In this document: positions 35,355 through 47,247 of the stretch, in pieces
Numbering within the stretch: position 1 is the first letter of the stretch
Layout: each line of letters opens with the position of its first letter
Source of the DNA: Chitinophagaceae bacterium
GTDB lineage: Bacteria; Bacteroidota; Bacteroidia; Chitinophagales; Chitinophagaceae
Length of the DNA stretch: 64,000 bases
Direction: 5' to 3'
NCBI GenBank assembly: GCA_020403425.1
Contig: JADBXR010000025.1
Coordinates: forward strand, 1-64,000
The notes under the pieces: model-generated
Told to the model about the DNA's origin: nothing
Database searches by the model: none
The model's input: the letters and a program-made list of their open reading frames with translations, nothing else
Translations under genes and position numbers: made by a program

Positions 35355-35726
35355 TTGAAACAGTTTGCTGTTATATGGATCCTTCTTTCACTGCTAGCCA
35401 GCAACTATTCCAAGATGCTGTACTATGCCGATTACCAGTTTAACCGGGAAGTTTACCTGAAGAACTGTATCAACAAGGCAAAACCTAAACTGAAATGTAA
35501 TGGTCATTGCCAGTTACAGAAGAAACTGGATCAGGACAGCAGCACGCAAGACAAACAAGTGCCCGAAAGAAAATCGGGTTTCACTGAAGAAGTGATCAGT
35601 TCAAAAAGTTTTTTTGCCACAGTTTGTTTACCAACGCCCTCCCAGTCAACTACATTCACCCACAGGAACATCAATACCACCATTGATGTATCGTTGAATC
35701 TGTTTCATCCCCCACAGGCAGCCTGA
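35355..35726 (+). CDS. Small Cys-containing membrane-anchored protein
   Basis: A 123-aa protein starting at TTG. One N-terminal helix (FAVIWILLSLLASNYSKML) is followed by a YADYQFNREVYLKN segment and the cysteine motif KNCINKAK...KLKCNGHCQLQKKL (C at about 38, 48, 52), then a low-complexity tail rich in S, T, D and Q. Proteins of this shape with a C-x3-C-type motif occur in Bacteroidota just before metal TonB receptor genes. It may bind copper or another thiophilic metal in the periplasm; this is inferred from context only. The N-terminal anchor and the motif are what I can see directly. Confidence 0.7.
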   Translation: MKQFAVIWILLSLLASNYSKMLYYADYQFNREVYLKNCINKAKPKLKCNGHCQLQKKLDQDSSTQDKQVPERKSGFTEEVISSKSFFATVCLPTPSQSTTFTHRNINTTIDVSLNLFHPPQAA

Positions 35727-35785
35727 TCATAGCTGCCCATTTCTGTTCTCTGCTCTGCAGATCTGTTATCTATTAAATCAACATT

Positions 35786-37831
35786 ATGAAAACGAATTTC
35801 ACAAGCCTCTTTGTGGGGGTGCTTGTACTGTTATTGTATACCCAAACAGCTCCGGCACAAAAAAATAATTTCAACGATTCAACAGCTGAAACCCTTAGTC
35901 CCGTAAGTGTATATGCCCTGAAAGGCAAGCCCACCCATAGATCCCTAAAGCTGACACATGCCGATTGGGTAAAACATGATGCCGGTGAAGTGCTGCTTCA
36001 GATTCCGGGATTTTCTTCGATCCGGAAAAGCGGTGATTTTGGATTCGATCCCGTATTCCGTGGTTTCAAATGGGAGCAGGTAAGTATCCTCAACGATGGC
36101 GGACTGACCGCACATGCCGCTTGTCCGAACCGGATGGACCCGCCCAGCAGCCAGGTCATGATCAACCAGGTAGAGAAGATAGAAGTGATCAAGGGACCAC
36201 ATAATTTCCGTTTTGGACCTGCAACAGGCGCAGTGGTCAATTTCAAGACCGCGGACCCGGTGTTCAGCTCCCAAAAAGAAATATTCGGCAGAATCAATAT
36301 CGGAGGCGAATCCAACGGAAACATTTTCAGAACAGAGGGTCAACTCGGTATGAGAGGAAAAAACATACAGGTGTCATTGGCTGGTTCTTATTCCAACGGA
36401 CAGGATTATAGAGATGGCAGCGGAACGATCATACCGGCCGTATTCAACCGAGGCGCCATCAACCTGAATGCGGCTTACCAGGTGAAACAAAACCAGGTGG
36501 CTTCCGTCAACATCACCCGGAATTTTGCACGCAACACTTCTTTCCCCACCCTGATGATGGACCTCTTGAGCGATGATACCTGGATGATCCAGGGTAAGTA
36601 CCAGGTTAAGTCCGCCAACAGGTGGTACAGTCAATGGAACACACAGGTATTCACTTCCTTTGTTGACCACCAGATGGGCAATGGTCTAAGGCCGGCTTCT
36701 GCCACTATGTTAAGTCATGTATTCTCCAATACCCAAACCTCAGGTGGCCGTACAGAGTTCCAGATCAAAAGAAACAACCAGACGATCTACCTGGGTGCCG
36801 ACCTAAAATATGAATATGCCAATGGCAACCGTACCCGGACCATGATCACGGGTATGATGGCAGGTAAAACATTTACGGATACACTTTGGCAAAAAGCTTC
36901 TCTCCTGCATACAGGTTTTTTCGGTCACTTTGACAAAACCATCGGCAAGTATGAATTCACCCTTTCTTCCAGGATAGACCTGGTTCATGCAAAACCCAAG
37001 GCGGTCAGCGCCAAATACGCCGGCACCAATACCGACCTGGAAACAGTTGACCTGAACCCAAGTATCAGTGCCGGTATCAACCGCATTTTCTCGCGATCAT
37101 TCCAGGCGGGCCTATGGCTCGGCAGAGGTGTAAGAAGTGCCAGTATTACGGAGAAGTTCATCAACTTTTTACCGGTCGGGCTGGATGCCTATGAAGTAGT
37201 GGGTAACGCACAGCTCAGACCCGAGGTGAATACCCAACTGGATCTGATACTGGCCTATAAAAATCAATATACCAGTGTACAGCTGACCTTGTTCACTTCG
37301 TCTGTCCAGAATTTCATCAGTTCAGTGGTCGATCCAACATTAAAACCGGTGGTATCGACCGCGCCTGGCGTACGAAAATTCATCAATATCAGTACTGCCC
37401 GCCTGAGTGGTTTTGAATTTCACTGGAACCAGCAGGCCGGCAACCGTATCCGCAACGAATTCACCGCTACCTATACCCAGGGACAGAACCGGGAGTTGGA
37501 CCAGCCCTTGCCCGAGATCAATCCTTTTGAGATCAGGAATAAACTGCAGGCAGAGCTGTACAAAAACAGGATCACCGGTTATATCAGTCTTCGCCATTCA
37601 TTTGAACAAAACCGGGTTTCCGCTGCGTTCAGTGAAAAGACCACAGCGGCGTTTACGGTAACCGACCTAGGGTTGAATATCAAGCCGGCAGCAAAACTAC
37701 AGTTCACTTTGGCTGTTCAGAACCTGTTCAACATAACCTACAAAGAACACCTGAGCCGTTATATCAGTTCCACACTGCCGCTGAACTCACCGGGCAGAAA
37801 CCTGGTCATAATGGGCGTCTATCACTTCTGA
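35786..37831 (+). CDS. TonB-dependent receptor, OprC/NosA-like (probable copper)
   Basis: A 681-aa outer-membrane receptor. Signal peptide to about residue 26, plug domain (about 30-150) with DAGEVLLQIPGFSSIRKSGDFGFDPVFRGFKW, then a 22-strand barrel ending in LVIMGVYHF. The plug holds ACPNRMDPPSSQVMINQVEKIEVIKGP, which matches the copper receptor subgroup OprC/NosA (a C-x2-RMDPP loop near the metal site). There is no long N-terminal signalling domain or CarboxypepD domain. A small cysteine protein gene lies 60 nt upstream and a terminator follows, so copper or a similar metal is the likely cargo. Confidence 0.87.
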   Translation: MKTNFTSLFVGVLVLLLYTQTAPAQKNNFNDSTAETLSPVSVYALKGKPTHRSLKLTHADWVKHDAGEVLLQIPGFSSIRKSGDFGFDPVFRGFKWEQVSILNDGGLTAHAACPNRMDPPSSQVMINQVEKIEVIKGPHNFRFGPATGAVVNFKTADPVFSSQKEIFGRINIGGESNGNIFRTEGQLGMRGKNIQVSLAGSYSNGQDYRDGSGTIIPAVFNRGAINLNAAYQVKQNQVASVNITRNFARNTSFPTLMMDLLSDDTWMIQGKYQVKSANRWYSQWNTQVFTSFVDHQMGNGLRPASATMLSHVFSNTQTSGGRTEFQIKRNNQTIYLGADLKYEYANGNRTRTMITGMMAGKTFTDTLWQKASLLHTGFFGHFDKTIGKYEFTLSSRIDLVHAKPKAVSAKYAGTNTDLETVDLNPSISAGINRIFSRSFQAGLWLGRGVRSASITEKFINFLPVGLDAYEVVGNAQLRPEVNTQLDLILAYKNQYTSVQLTLFTSSVQNFISSVVDPTLKPVVSTAPGVRKFINISTARLSGFEFHWNQQAGNRIRNEFTATYTQGQNRELDQPLPEINPFEIRNKLQAELYKNRITGYISLRHSFEQNRVSAAFSEKTTAAFTVTDLGLNIKPAAKLQFTLAVQNLFNITYKEHLSRYISSTLPLNSPGRNLVIMGVYHF

Positions 37832-37858
37832 CGACCTGTTGTCAGATGCATGTATCAG

Positions 37859-37886
37859 AAAAGGTTCAATATTATTTGAACCTTTT
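37859..37886 (+). terminator. Terminator after the metal receptor gene
   Basis: AAAAGGTTCAA (37859-37869) and TTGAACCTTTT (37876-37886) are perfect arms around TATTAT, with T run. Confidence 0.85.
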
Positions 37887-38051
37887 CTATTCTGTAAAAC
37901 AGCTGCTTGGCTGCCTTATTTGAATGAATTGTTAATGTTTCTGCAAACAGCGTAAATATCAGCCTTGTGTAACAAATGATACAGATGGCTGGTAAGATTC
38001 CCGGGAACTTCATACACCAACAACAGGTCAACAATACATAAATGATTTTAC

Positions 38052-38729
38052 ATGAAAAAGCTCCATAAAACCCGCGCCTTATCGCTTCTTATCGTGTTGC
38101 TATGGGTTTCTGCAACAGCATGTACAAAAAATGCCGATAACAGGGTTGGCAATGGCAACAGTAACGGCCTCAGCCTGACCAATATCAATCAGCAGATCTA
38201 CAGTCTGCCCAAAGATTCACTCAACCAGCTTGAAAAAAACAGCCTACTATTCACCCGTGAAGAAGAAAAACTAGCACGAGACGTATACGTTGCCCTGTAT
38301 CAAAAATGGGGGGCCAATATCTTTTCAAATATCAACAGCAGTGAGCAGACACATATGGATGCGGTTAAGCTCCTGTTAGACCGTTATACCCTTACCGATC
38401 CTGCAGGCACACCTGGAGTGTTCGCGAACACAAACCTTCAGTCCCTGTACAGTGAGCTGGTGCGGCAGGGAGAAAAAAGCCTGTTGGATGCCTACAAGGT
38501 TGGCGCCACTATTGAAGATCTTGACATCTATGATATTGAACAGAGTATTCAGGGTATCGACAACAAAGACATCCTGTTGGTATATGCCTCCCTGGTCAAA
38601 GCAAGCAGAAACCATTTGCGCTCTTACTACAGGAATATCATAGCTATTGGCGGGTCCTATTCTCCACAGTATATTTCAAAAAGCCAGTTCGATTCGATCA
38701 TTAACAGCCCTATGGAAACAGGTCATTAA
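38052..38729 (+). CDS. DUF2202 lipoprotein (ferritin-like fold)
   Basis: A 225-aa lipoprotein (lipobox around VSATAC, Cys near 24). The DUF2202 domain (about 60-215) is a four-helix ferritin-like bundle: LLFTREEEKLARDVYVALYQKWGANIFSNI has the E-x-EKLARD metal-ligand start, SSEQTHMDAVKLLLDRY supplies E-x2-H, and DIYDIEQSI and SRNHLRSYYR supply later E, D and H candidates. Members probably bind a metal pair and are found in metal-related gene groups; here the neighbour is the probable copper receptor. The gene has its own leader of about 165 nt after the upstream terminator. Confidence 0.85.
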   Translation: MKKLHKTRALSLLIVLLWVSATACTKNADNRVGNGNSNGLSLTNINQQIYSLPKDSLNQLEKNSLLFTREEEKLARDVYVALYQKWGANIFSNINSSEQTHMDAVKLLLDRYTLTDPAGTPGVFANTNLQSLYSELVRQGEKSLLDAYKVGATIEDLDIYDIEQSIQGIDNKDILLVYASLVKASRNHLRSYYRNIIAIGGSYSPQYISKSQFDSIINSPMETGH

Positions 38730-38752
38730 GTAAGCGTGATCAGAATAGCCAT

Positions 38753-38782
38753 AAAAGGAGACCGTTGGTTCGGTCTCCTTTT
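38753..38782 (+). terminator. Terminator after the DUF2202 gene
   Basis: AAAAGGAGACCG (38753-38764) and CGGTCTCCTTTT (38771-38782) pair perfectly around TTGGTT. Confidence 0.88.
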
Positions 38783-38866
38783 ATGTATAAGGCAGGTCCT
38801 GTCCGCTAGGGAAAAAGCGCTCACTACCCAGCTTAAAATGTTGTAATTTATACGTATGATTTCTAT

Positions 38867-42450
<3,584 letters not shown>

Positions 42451-42794
42451 GTTTTATGTTGATATACCTGGCGTAACGAACGGCCGGGTAACAAAACCTG
42501 CTATAACAAATAACACAGCACAGTACTGTTCTGTAATAGCGGGTGATCAATCAATGTTGTGGGAAGAAGCAGTGGCCTGATTTACTAACGCACTGCAGAA
42601 GGGTATTGCATTCAGGAAGGACGGCTGATGATATTTTTCCAGAGTTGCATACCCTAAAGTTCCGTAATTTCTGGTAATAAAAAATTTTATCTGCCGTGTG
42701 GCAAGGTATTGCGGGCTTACTGGTTTTAGGCTGTAAAACTGGGTGATAGACTCGGCGGAGCTGAGCGACTGTTGACGCCTTTGGACCAAGGCAC
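42451..42794. promoter_or_regulatory. Leader region of the tnaA-tpl operon with a near-palindrome
   Basis: The stretch has no supported gene. At 42515-42534, ACAGCACAGT and ACTGTTCTGT form a 20-bp inverted repeat with one mismatched pair and a perfect ACAGTACTGT core, about 65-84 nt upstream of the tnaA start. A TTTG-ended partial -7 box (minus strand, near 42506-42512) lies just downstream of it. This could be an operator for aromatic amino-acid or carbon control. Confidence 0.4.
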
Positions 42795-42825
42795 AAAAAA
42801 GCCCGCAAAGTATTTTTCTGCGGGC
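42795..42825 (-). terminator. Terminator of the sugar-acid dehydratase gene
   Basis: On the minus strand the arms TGCCCGC... read GCCCGCA (42825-42819) and TGCGGGC (42807-42801), followed by six T (42800-42795). Confidence 0.85.
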
Positions 42826-42844
42826 GCTATACTGCAAATAAAGA

Positions 42845-44560
42845 TCAGTGAGAGTCACGGGTGACCTGGCTGCCCGACCCTCCTTTCAGAAAATCCATAT
42901 CGGCCCCCAGGTGTGCTTGCTCCACATGTGTCTGGTAAAGATGCACATATCCGCGGGTCTCCCTTTTTTCTTTCAGTTGCCAACTGGCCCTGCGTTTAGC
43001 CAGTTCTTCTTCGGGAACAAGCAGTTCCAGTTTTCGGTTTACCACATCCAGGTGGATGGGATCTCCGTTCTGTACCAGTGCCAGCGGGCCGCCCACGGCC
43101 GCTTCGGGAGATACATGCAATACCACCGTTCCAAAACCGGTTCCGCTCATTCTGCCATCGGAGATACGGACCAGGTCCGTGACCCCTTTTTCCAGTAATT
43201 TTTTGGGTAGGGCCATATTTCCCACTTCGGCCATACCGGGGTAGCCTTTGGGTCCCACGTTCTTTAATACCATGATACTGTTGGCATCTATCTCCAATTC
43301 CGGATCATCGATCCGTGCATGGTAGTCTTCGATATTTTCAAAAACCACTGCTTTGCCGGAATGCTGCAATAGGTTGGCGCTGGCAGCGGAAGGTTTGATG
43401 ACCGCCCCATCCGGCGCCAGGTTACCTTTCACTACGATGATACCTGATTCGGGTTTGAACGGGGCAGACAGGGTGCTGATGATCGTCCTGTCGTACACTT
43501 CGGCCTTGCTGCAGTTCTCACCCATGGTCTTACCGTTCACGGTAATGGCATCGGCATGTATGATCGAAGACATTTCCCTGATCACAGCGGGCAAACCTCC
43601 TGAGTAGTAGAGGTCTTCCATATAATTCTCTCCGGAAGGTTGTATGTTGGCCAGTAAGGGGATGCCCTGTGAATGTTTGTCAAAATCATCCAGACACAGA
43701 TCTACCCCGATCCTTCCTGCAATGGCCAGCAAGTGTATCACAAAATTGGTAGAGCCGCCGATGGCCGCATTCACTTTGATGGCATTTTCGAAGGCTTTAC
43801 GGGTTAGTATTTTGGAAAGCGTCAGGTCTTCTTTCACCATCTCCACAATTCTGCGACCAGACAACTGAGAAAGCACTTTCCTGCGTGCATCTGCCGCCGG
43901 TATGGAAGCATTGTTGGGTAAGGATAAGCCCAGTGCTTCCACCATCACAGCCATGGTCGATGCGGTACCCATTACGGCGCAATGACCCTGGGTACGGGCC
44001 ATGCAGGCTTCCGCCTCTACGAATTCCTCCTGGGTGATCTGGCCCAGTTTATGGGCCACATCAAAACGCCATACGTCCGATGTGCCGATATCCTTTCCTT
44101 TCCAGTGGCCTTTTAACATCGGTCCGCCGGAGATGACCAGTGTAGGAATATCCACGCTGCAGGCACCCATCACCAGTGAAGGGGTGGTCTTATCGCAGCC
44201 GCAAAGCAATACCACACCATCTAGGGGGTTGGCCCGGATGGACTCTTCCACATCCATGCTAACCAGGTTACGGTATAACATGGCCGTTGGTTTTACCAGG
44301 GTCTCCCCCAACGACATCACCGGAAATTCTACAGGGAAACCACCTGCTTCCAGCACTCCTTTTTTAACGGCTTCGGCCAGATCGCGGAAATGTGCATTGC
44401 AGGGGGTGAGTTCGCTCCAGGTATTACAGATGCCGATCACGGGTTTACCTTCGAACATATCCTGGGGTATGCCCTGGTTCTTCATCCAGGCACGGTAGAT
44501 AAAACCGTCTTTGCCCTTACGGCCAAACCAGTTACGGCTTCTGAGTTGCTGCTCTTTCAT
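42845..44560 (-). CDS. IlvD/Edd family sugar-acid dehydratase (L-arabinonate dehydratase-like)
   Basis: A 571-aa iron-sulfur dehydratase. It is not the branched-chain amino-acid enzyme: the start LRSRNWFGRKGKDGFIYRAW and the end HVEQAHLGADMDFLKG...DSH match the pentonate/hexonate dehydratase branch, typified by Rhizobium L-arabinonate dehydratase. The [2Fe-2S] ligands are C54 (TPCN), C122 (GCDKTTPS) and C194 (GHCAVMG), with 68- and 72-residue spacing close to that enzyme (C59, C127, C200). The base serine is in GRMSGTGFGTVV. It removes water from a sugar acid to give a 2-keto-3-deoxy acid. The sugar is not known, and no aldolase or dehydrogenase is adjacent. Confidence 0.88.
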   Translation of the reverse strand: MKEQQLRSRNWFGRKGKDGFIYRAWMKNQGIPQDMFEGKPVIGICNTWSELTPCNAHFRDLAEAVKKGVLEAGGFPVEFPVMSLGETLVKPTAMLYRNLVSMDVEESIRANPLDGVVLLCGCDKTTPSLVMGACSVDIPTLVISGGPMLKGHWKGKDIGTSDVWRFDVAHKLGQITQEEFVEAEACMARTQGHCAVMGTASTMAVMVEALGLSLPNNASIPAADARRKVLSQLSGRRIVEMVKEDLTLSKILTRKAFENAIKVNAAIGGSTNFVIHLLAIAGRIGVDLCLDDFDKHSQGIPLLANIQPSGENYMEDLYYSGGLPAVIREMSSIIHADAITVNGKTMGENCSKAEVYDRTIISTLSAPFKPESGIIVVKGNLAPDGAVIKPSAASANLLQHSGKAVVFENIEDYHARIDDPELEIDANSIMVLKNVGPKGYPGMAEVGNMALPKKLLEKGVTDLVRISDGRMSGTGFGTVVLHVSPEAAVGGPLALVQNGDPIHLDVVNRKLELLVPEEELAKRRASWQLKEKRETRGYVHLYQTHVEQAHLGADMDFLKGGSGSQVTRDSH

Positions 44561-44677
44561 GATCGGTATTTCGGAATAGATGGATATGGGAGTATGCTAC
44601 TATCCTCCACAGGTTTTCATCCCGAAAATACTTTTTATTTTCCGGAACCTGGGTCATGGCAGACTTAAAACAGGGTA

Positions 44678-45790
44678 TCAGTTGGGTTCCTGCATATGTG
44701 TGGGATCTCTCCTGATCACACTGCAGGAATAGTTACCTGCGGCAGAGAGGTTAAGGGTGACGGTATAAAATCCATCCACATTGATGTCGAAATCGTCCCC
44801 GTTGTAATCAGGTTCTACGTACCCCTTATTGTGTATATGGCCAAAGCTGATCGTATTGCCATCATTGGCCCTGATCCGGAACCCACCCTTTTTCAGCGGC
44901 AGAGTGACCGTCCAGGAAAGGGTGGCGGGATTGAACTTCATCACATGATCCACGGTAGCACTGTCAGGCAATGCCGATCCGAAAATCTCCCAGTTCGATA
45001 TCTTGGTGTATTGCCAGGTATTGTTATCTGCATTCATTTTGATCCGGTAAACACCAGGGCCTTCGCGAAGAGTGAACAAGGCACCTCCAAAACCTACTTT
45101 GTCTTTACCAATATAATAATAGGTCTTCAGCGGATCCCATTCCTCCGATTTCACCATTAGGAACTGCGGACTGGGATTGGCGAAATTCACATACCCCTCA
45201 AACACACCATTGCTGCCTTTTGATACGATATGTGGCGCCGTGTTCACTTTCCAGTTCTCGAAGTTGCCCGGTAAATGGATCACATTAGGGTAGCTGTAAT
45301 CCTGAAACCTCAGGTAAGTGGTCACTTTCAGTGCAATGGCATTCGAATAAACAGGAAATTTTGAATTGGGTATGTCTGCACGCACCCGCAGTTTGATCAT
45401 ATCGGAAAAGCCAGCCTCGATCAATTCCGTCATGTGCTGGTTCAGGTGCTCAACCGTTATATTCAGGCTCTTTTCCCAGGTAGAATCAATAATGGCAGAA
45501 GCCATGAAATCGAATTCCACCAGTGAGTATTCAACAGAATACAGGGTTCCAGGGGTGGCGGCCACACCAGTAGGCTCCCAGCTGAGCTGTAAGATGCTGT
45601 TATTGGCATTGTTCTGCAAAAGGGTCACCTGTGATTGAGAAACATGAAACTCGATGGCATTGGTGTTAGTGGCTGCAACATTTATTTCCGGCTCTGGCCG
45701 CGTGATCGTTTTCCCACAGGAAAAAAAGAATAAGAGAAGAGGTAACAGATAACCAGGTGTGATTGCTTTTTTCAGTAACGCGCCTGCCAT
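44678..45790 (-). CDS. SusE/SusF-like surface glycan-binding lipoprotein
   Basis: A 370-aa lipoprotein (lipobox LLFFFSCGK, Cys near 25). The first domain (about 35-155) has the SusE N-terminal pattern with SQSQVTLLQNNANNSILQLSWEP, the second and third are beta-sandwich starch-binding-type domains: NVIHLPGNFENWKVNTAP, AFL-like strands, YYYIGKDKVGFGGALF, then SWTVTLPLKKGGFRIRAND and GFYTVTLNLSAAGNYSCSVIRR. SusE and SusF sit on the cell surface and hold starch; here no susC/susD genes adjoin, and the substrate is unknown. The gene stands alone. Confidence 0.8.
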   Translation of the reverse strand: MAGALLKKAITPGYLLPLLLFFFSCGKTITRPEPEINVAATNTNAIEFHVSQSQVTLLQNNANNSILQLSWEPTGVAATPGTLYSVEYSLVEFDFMASAIIDSTWEKSLNITVEHLNQHMTELIEAGFSDMIKLRVRADIPNSKFPVYSNAIALKVTTYLRFQDYSYPNVIHLPGNFENWKVNTAPHIVSKGSNGVFEGYVNFANPSPQFLMVKSEEWDPLKTYYYIGKDKVGFGGALFTLREGPGVYRIKMNADNNTWQYTKISNWEIFGSALPDSATVDHVMKFNPATLSWTVTLPLKKGGFRIRANDGNTISFGHIHNKGYVEPDYNGDDFDINVDGFYTVTLNLSAAGNYSCSVIRRDPTHMQEPN

Positions 45791-46062
45791 AGTAATGCCC
45801 TTGGTTTACAGTAAGTAAGTAAATAAATGGTTTTTGAAAATAGTGTTTCTATTAACAGCATTCGCCCCGTTTTGTTTACCAGGACGCCATTTCATAGGAC
45901 ATTTTGTAAAGCATGGAACAAAAAAAACCACTTTGAAGAATCAGGCATATCCCCCAATAGTACCTGCTCTTCTCAGTGGCTCTATCTTCTGCCACCTGCC
46001 GGTGGCCAATAAATTCCGGGTAAATCTAAGGCCGGTTTCGTAATCCTGTGAATAACAGTTGT
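45791..46062. other. Intergenic gap between divergent genes
   Basis: No gene. A short hairpin GCCACC-TGCC-GGTGGC (45991-46006) and a GTAA-repeat near 45810-45825 are the only structures I see. Confidence 0.4.
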
Positions 46063-46086
46063 TATGTTTGTAATTAAAATACAAAC
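46063..46086 (+). promoter_or_regulatory. Promoter and operator palindrome of the WYL regulator gene
   Basis: TATGTTTG (46063-46070) fits TAnnTTTG. It overlaps GTTTGTA (46066-46072) that pairs with TACAAAC (46080-46086), spaced by 7 nt, a 21-bp inverted repeat ending 1 nt before the ATG at 46088. The layout suggests autorepression. Confidence 0.6.
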
Positions 46087-46087
46087 G

Positions 46088-47146
46088 ATGACCCAGCTGG
46101 AACGTATCCACTTCATCTATACCTTACTGGAAGAAGCGCCACAGACCATTAACCAGATCCACGAGCAGCTGGCGCAGAAGAACGTGGACCTGGGTGCACG
46201 CCAGTTATACCTGGATCTCTCCCAGATAGAGAAATACTATCTGCGGAAGGGTGAACAGCTGTTGTGCAGCAGCGGCCAATTCAACCGAAAGAGCTATCGG
46301 CTGGTAAAACCATCTGACGAGATCGGGCTTACCGCCAGGGATATTACCACATTCCAGCTGGCCAGGTCTGCTTCACCCCGGATACTGCAACAGAACCGGA
46401 AAGAATCGATGAACAAATTCAGGAGCGTGTACAAGGAGTTCATCAAAATGAACAGCACTTTCTACTCCTTCATGTCCGAAGAGCAGAACACGCGTTCCTT
46501 TTTTTATGAATCGGCCTACGACAGCGCCTACGACGACAAGCTGGATGATATTATCTGGTCCATCGCTAATTACACCATTCTTACGATCAAAGAGATCGGT
46601 GGAGACGCCACTTCCATCCCCAAAAAACTCCGGTTCCCGATCGCATTCAAACCCTTGTTGCTGATATTTCACCGGGGCACCCATTTTGTTGCGGGCTACG
46701 AGAGTGAACGCTCTATTTTTCTGACGATCGATATCTCCAAGATCCGGGACTATTCACTCACCAAAAGAACCTTTGCGTTCAAAAAGCTGGTGGCTTCTTC
46801 CAGGGCCGATATGCAGAAACGTTTTGGAGTTACGCAGAACATTGATGATAAGCTATATAAGATCGAACTCGAATTCACTTCACAGACAGGCGAATTCGTT
46901 TCGCATTATTTCTGGCACAGCAGCCAGCAGTTCAGGATGCTGGAAAACGGCAACTGGCTCATGAGCATGGAATGTGGCATCAACCGTGAATTACTGGGAT
47001 GGATCTTTCAGTGGATGAACAATGTGCGCATCCGCAAGCCCAAAATACTGAGTAACCTGTACATGGAACAACTAACCAAGATCAATGCCAGCTATGATGA
47101 AGACAAGATTTTCAGCTACCATAATTTTTTTACCGAACTGTCATAA
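46088..47146 (+). CDS. WYL domain transcriptional regulator
   Basis: A 352-aa DNA-binding protein. An N-terminal winged-helix region (about 1-65, ERIHFIYTLLEEAPQTINQIHEQLAQKN and QLYLDLSQIEKYY) is followed by a helical linker and the WYL domain (about 175-245: KPLLLIFHRGTHFVAGYE, then RSIFLTIDISKIRDYSLTKRTF), and a C-terminal WCX-type domain ending in LLGWIFQWMNNVRI. WYL proteins sense ligands such as nucleic acids or small molecules and control defence, DNA repair or transport genes. An ATG at 46064 lies inside the -7 box, so 46088 is the likely start. The FecA-like receptor follows by 101 nt. Confidence 0.88.
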   Translation: MTQLERIHFIYTLLEEAPQTINQIHEQLAQKNVDLGARQLYLDLSQIEKYYLRKGEQLLCSSGQFNRKSYRLVKPSDEIGLTARDITTFQLARSASPRILQQNRKESMNKFRSVYKEFIKMNSTFYSFMSEEQNTRSFFYESAYDSAYDDKLDDIIWSIANYTILTIKEIGGDATSIPKKLRFPIAFKPLLLIFHRGTHFVAGYESERSIFLTIDISKIRDYSLTKRTFAFKKLVASSRADMQKRFGVTQNIDDKLYKIELEFTSQTGEFVSHYFWHSSQQFRMLENGNWLMSMECGINRELLGWIFQWMNNVRIRKPKILSNLYMEQLTKINASYDEDKIFSYHNFFTELS

Positions 47147-47247
47147 GAAAGTCAATTGACGGTTTTCCTGTTTTCGTAAAGTGTTTTTCCCGATTGCGGG
47201 AGATGTGGGCAAGGGGCGAAAATATCTTCGCACCCTAAAACCAACCT

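Noticed and set aside
42547..42858. 103-aa minus-strand frame before tnaA
   Set aside because: It spans the terminator of the dehydratase gene and its last codons; composition is not coding-like and it is not a TnaC-like leader.
45991..46006. Short hairpin upstream of the WYL gene as terminator
   Set aside because: Six-bp stem without T run, and no gene ends nearby in a fitting direction.
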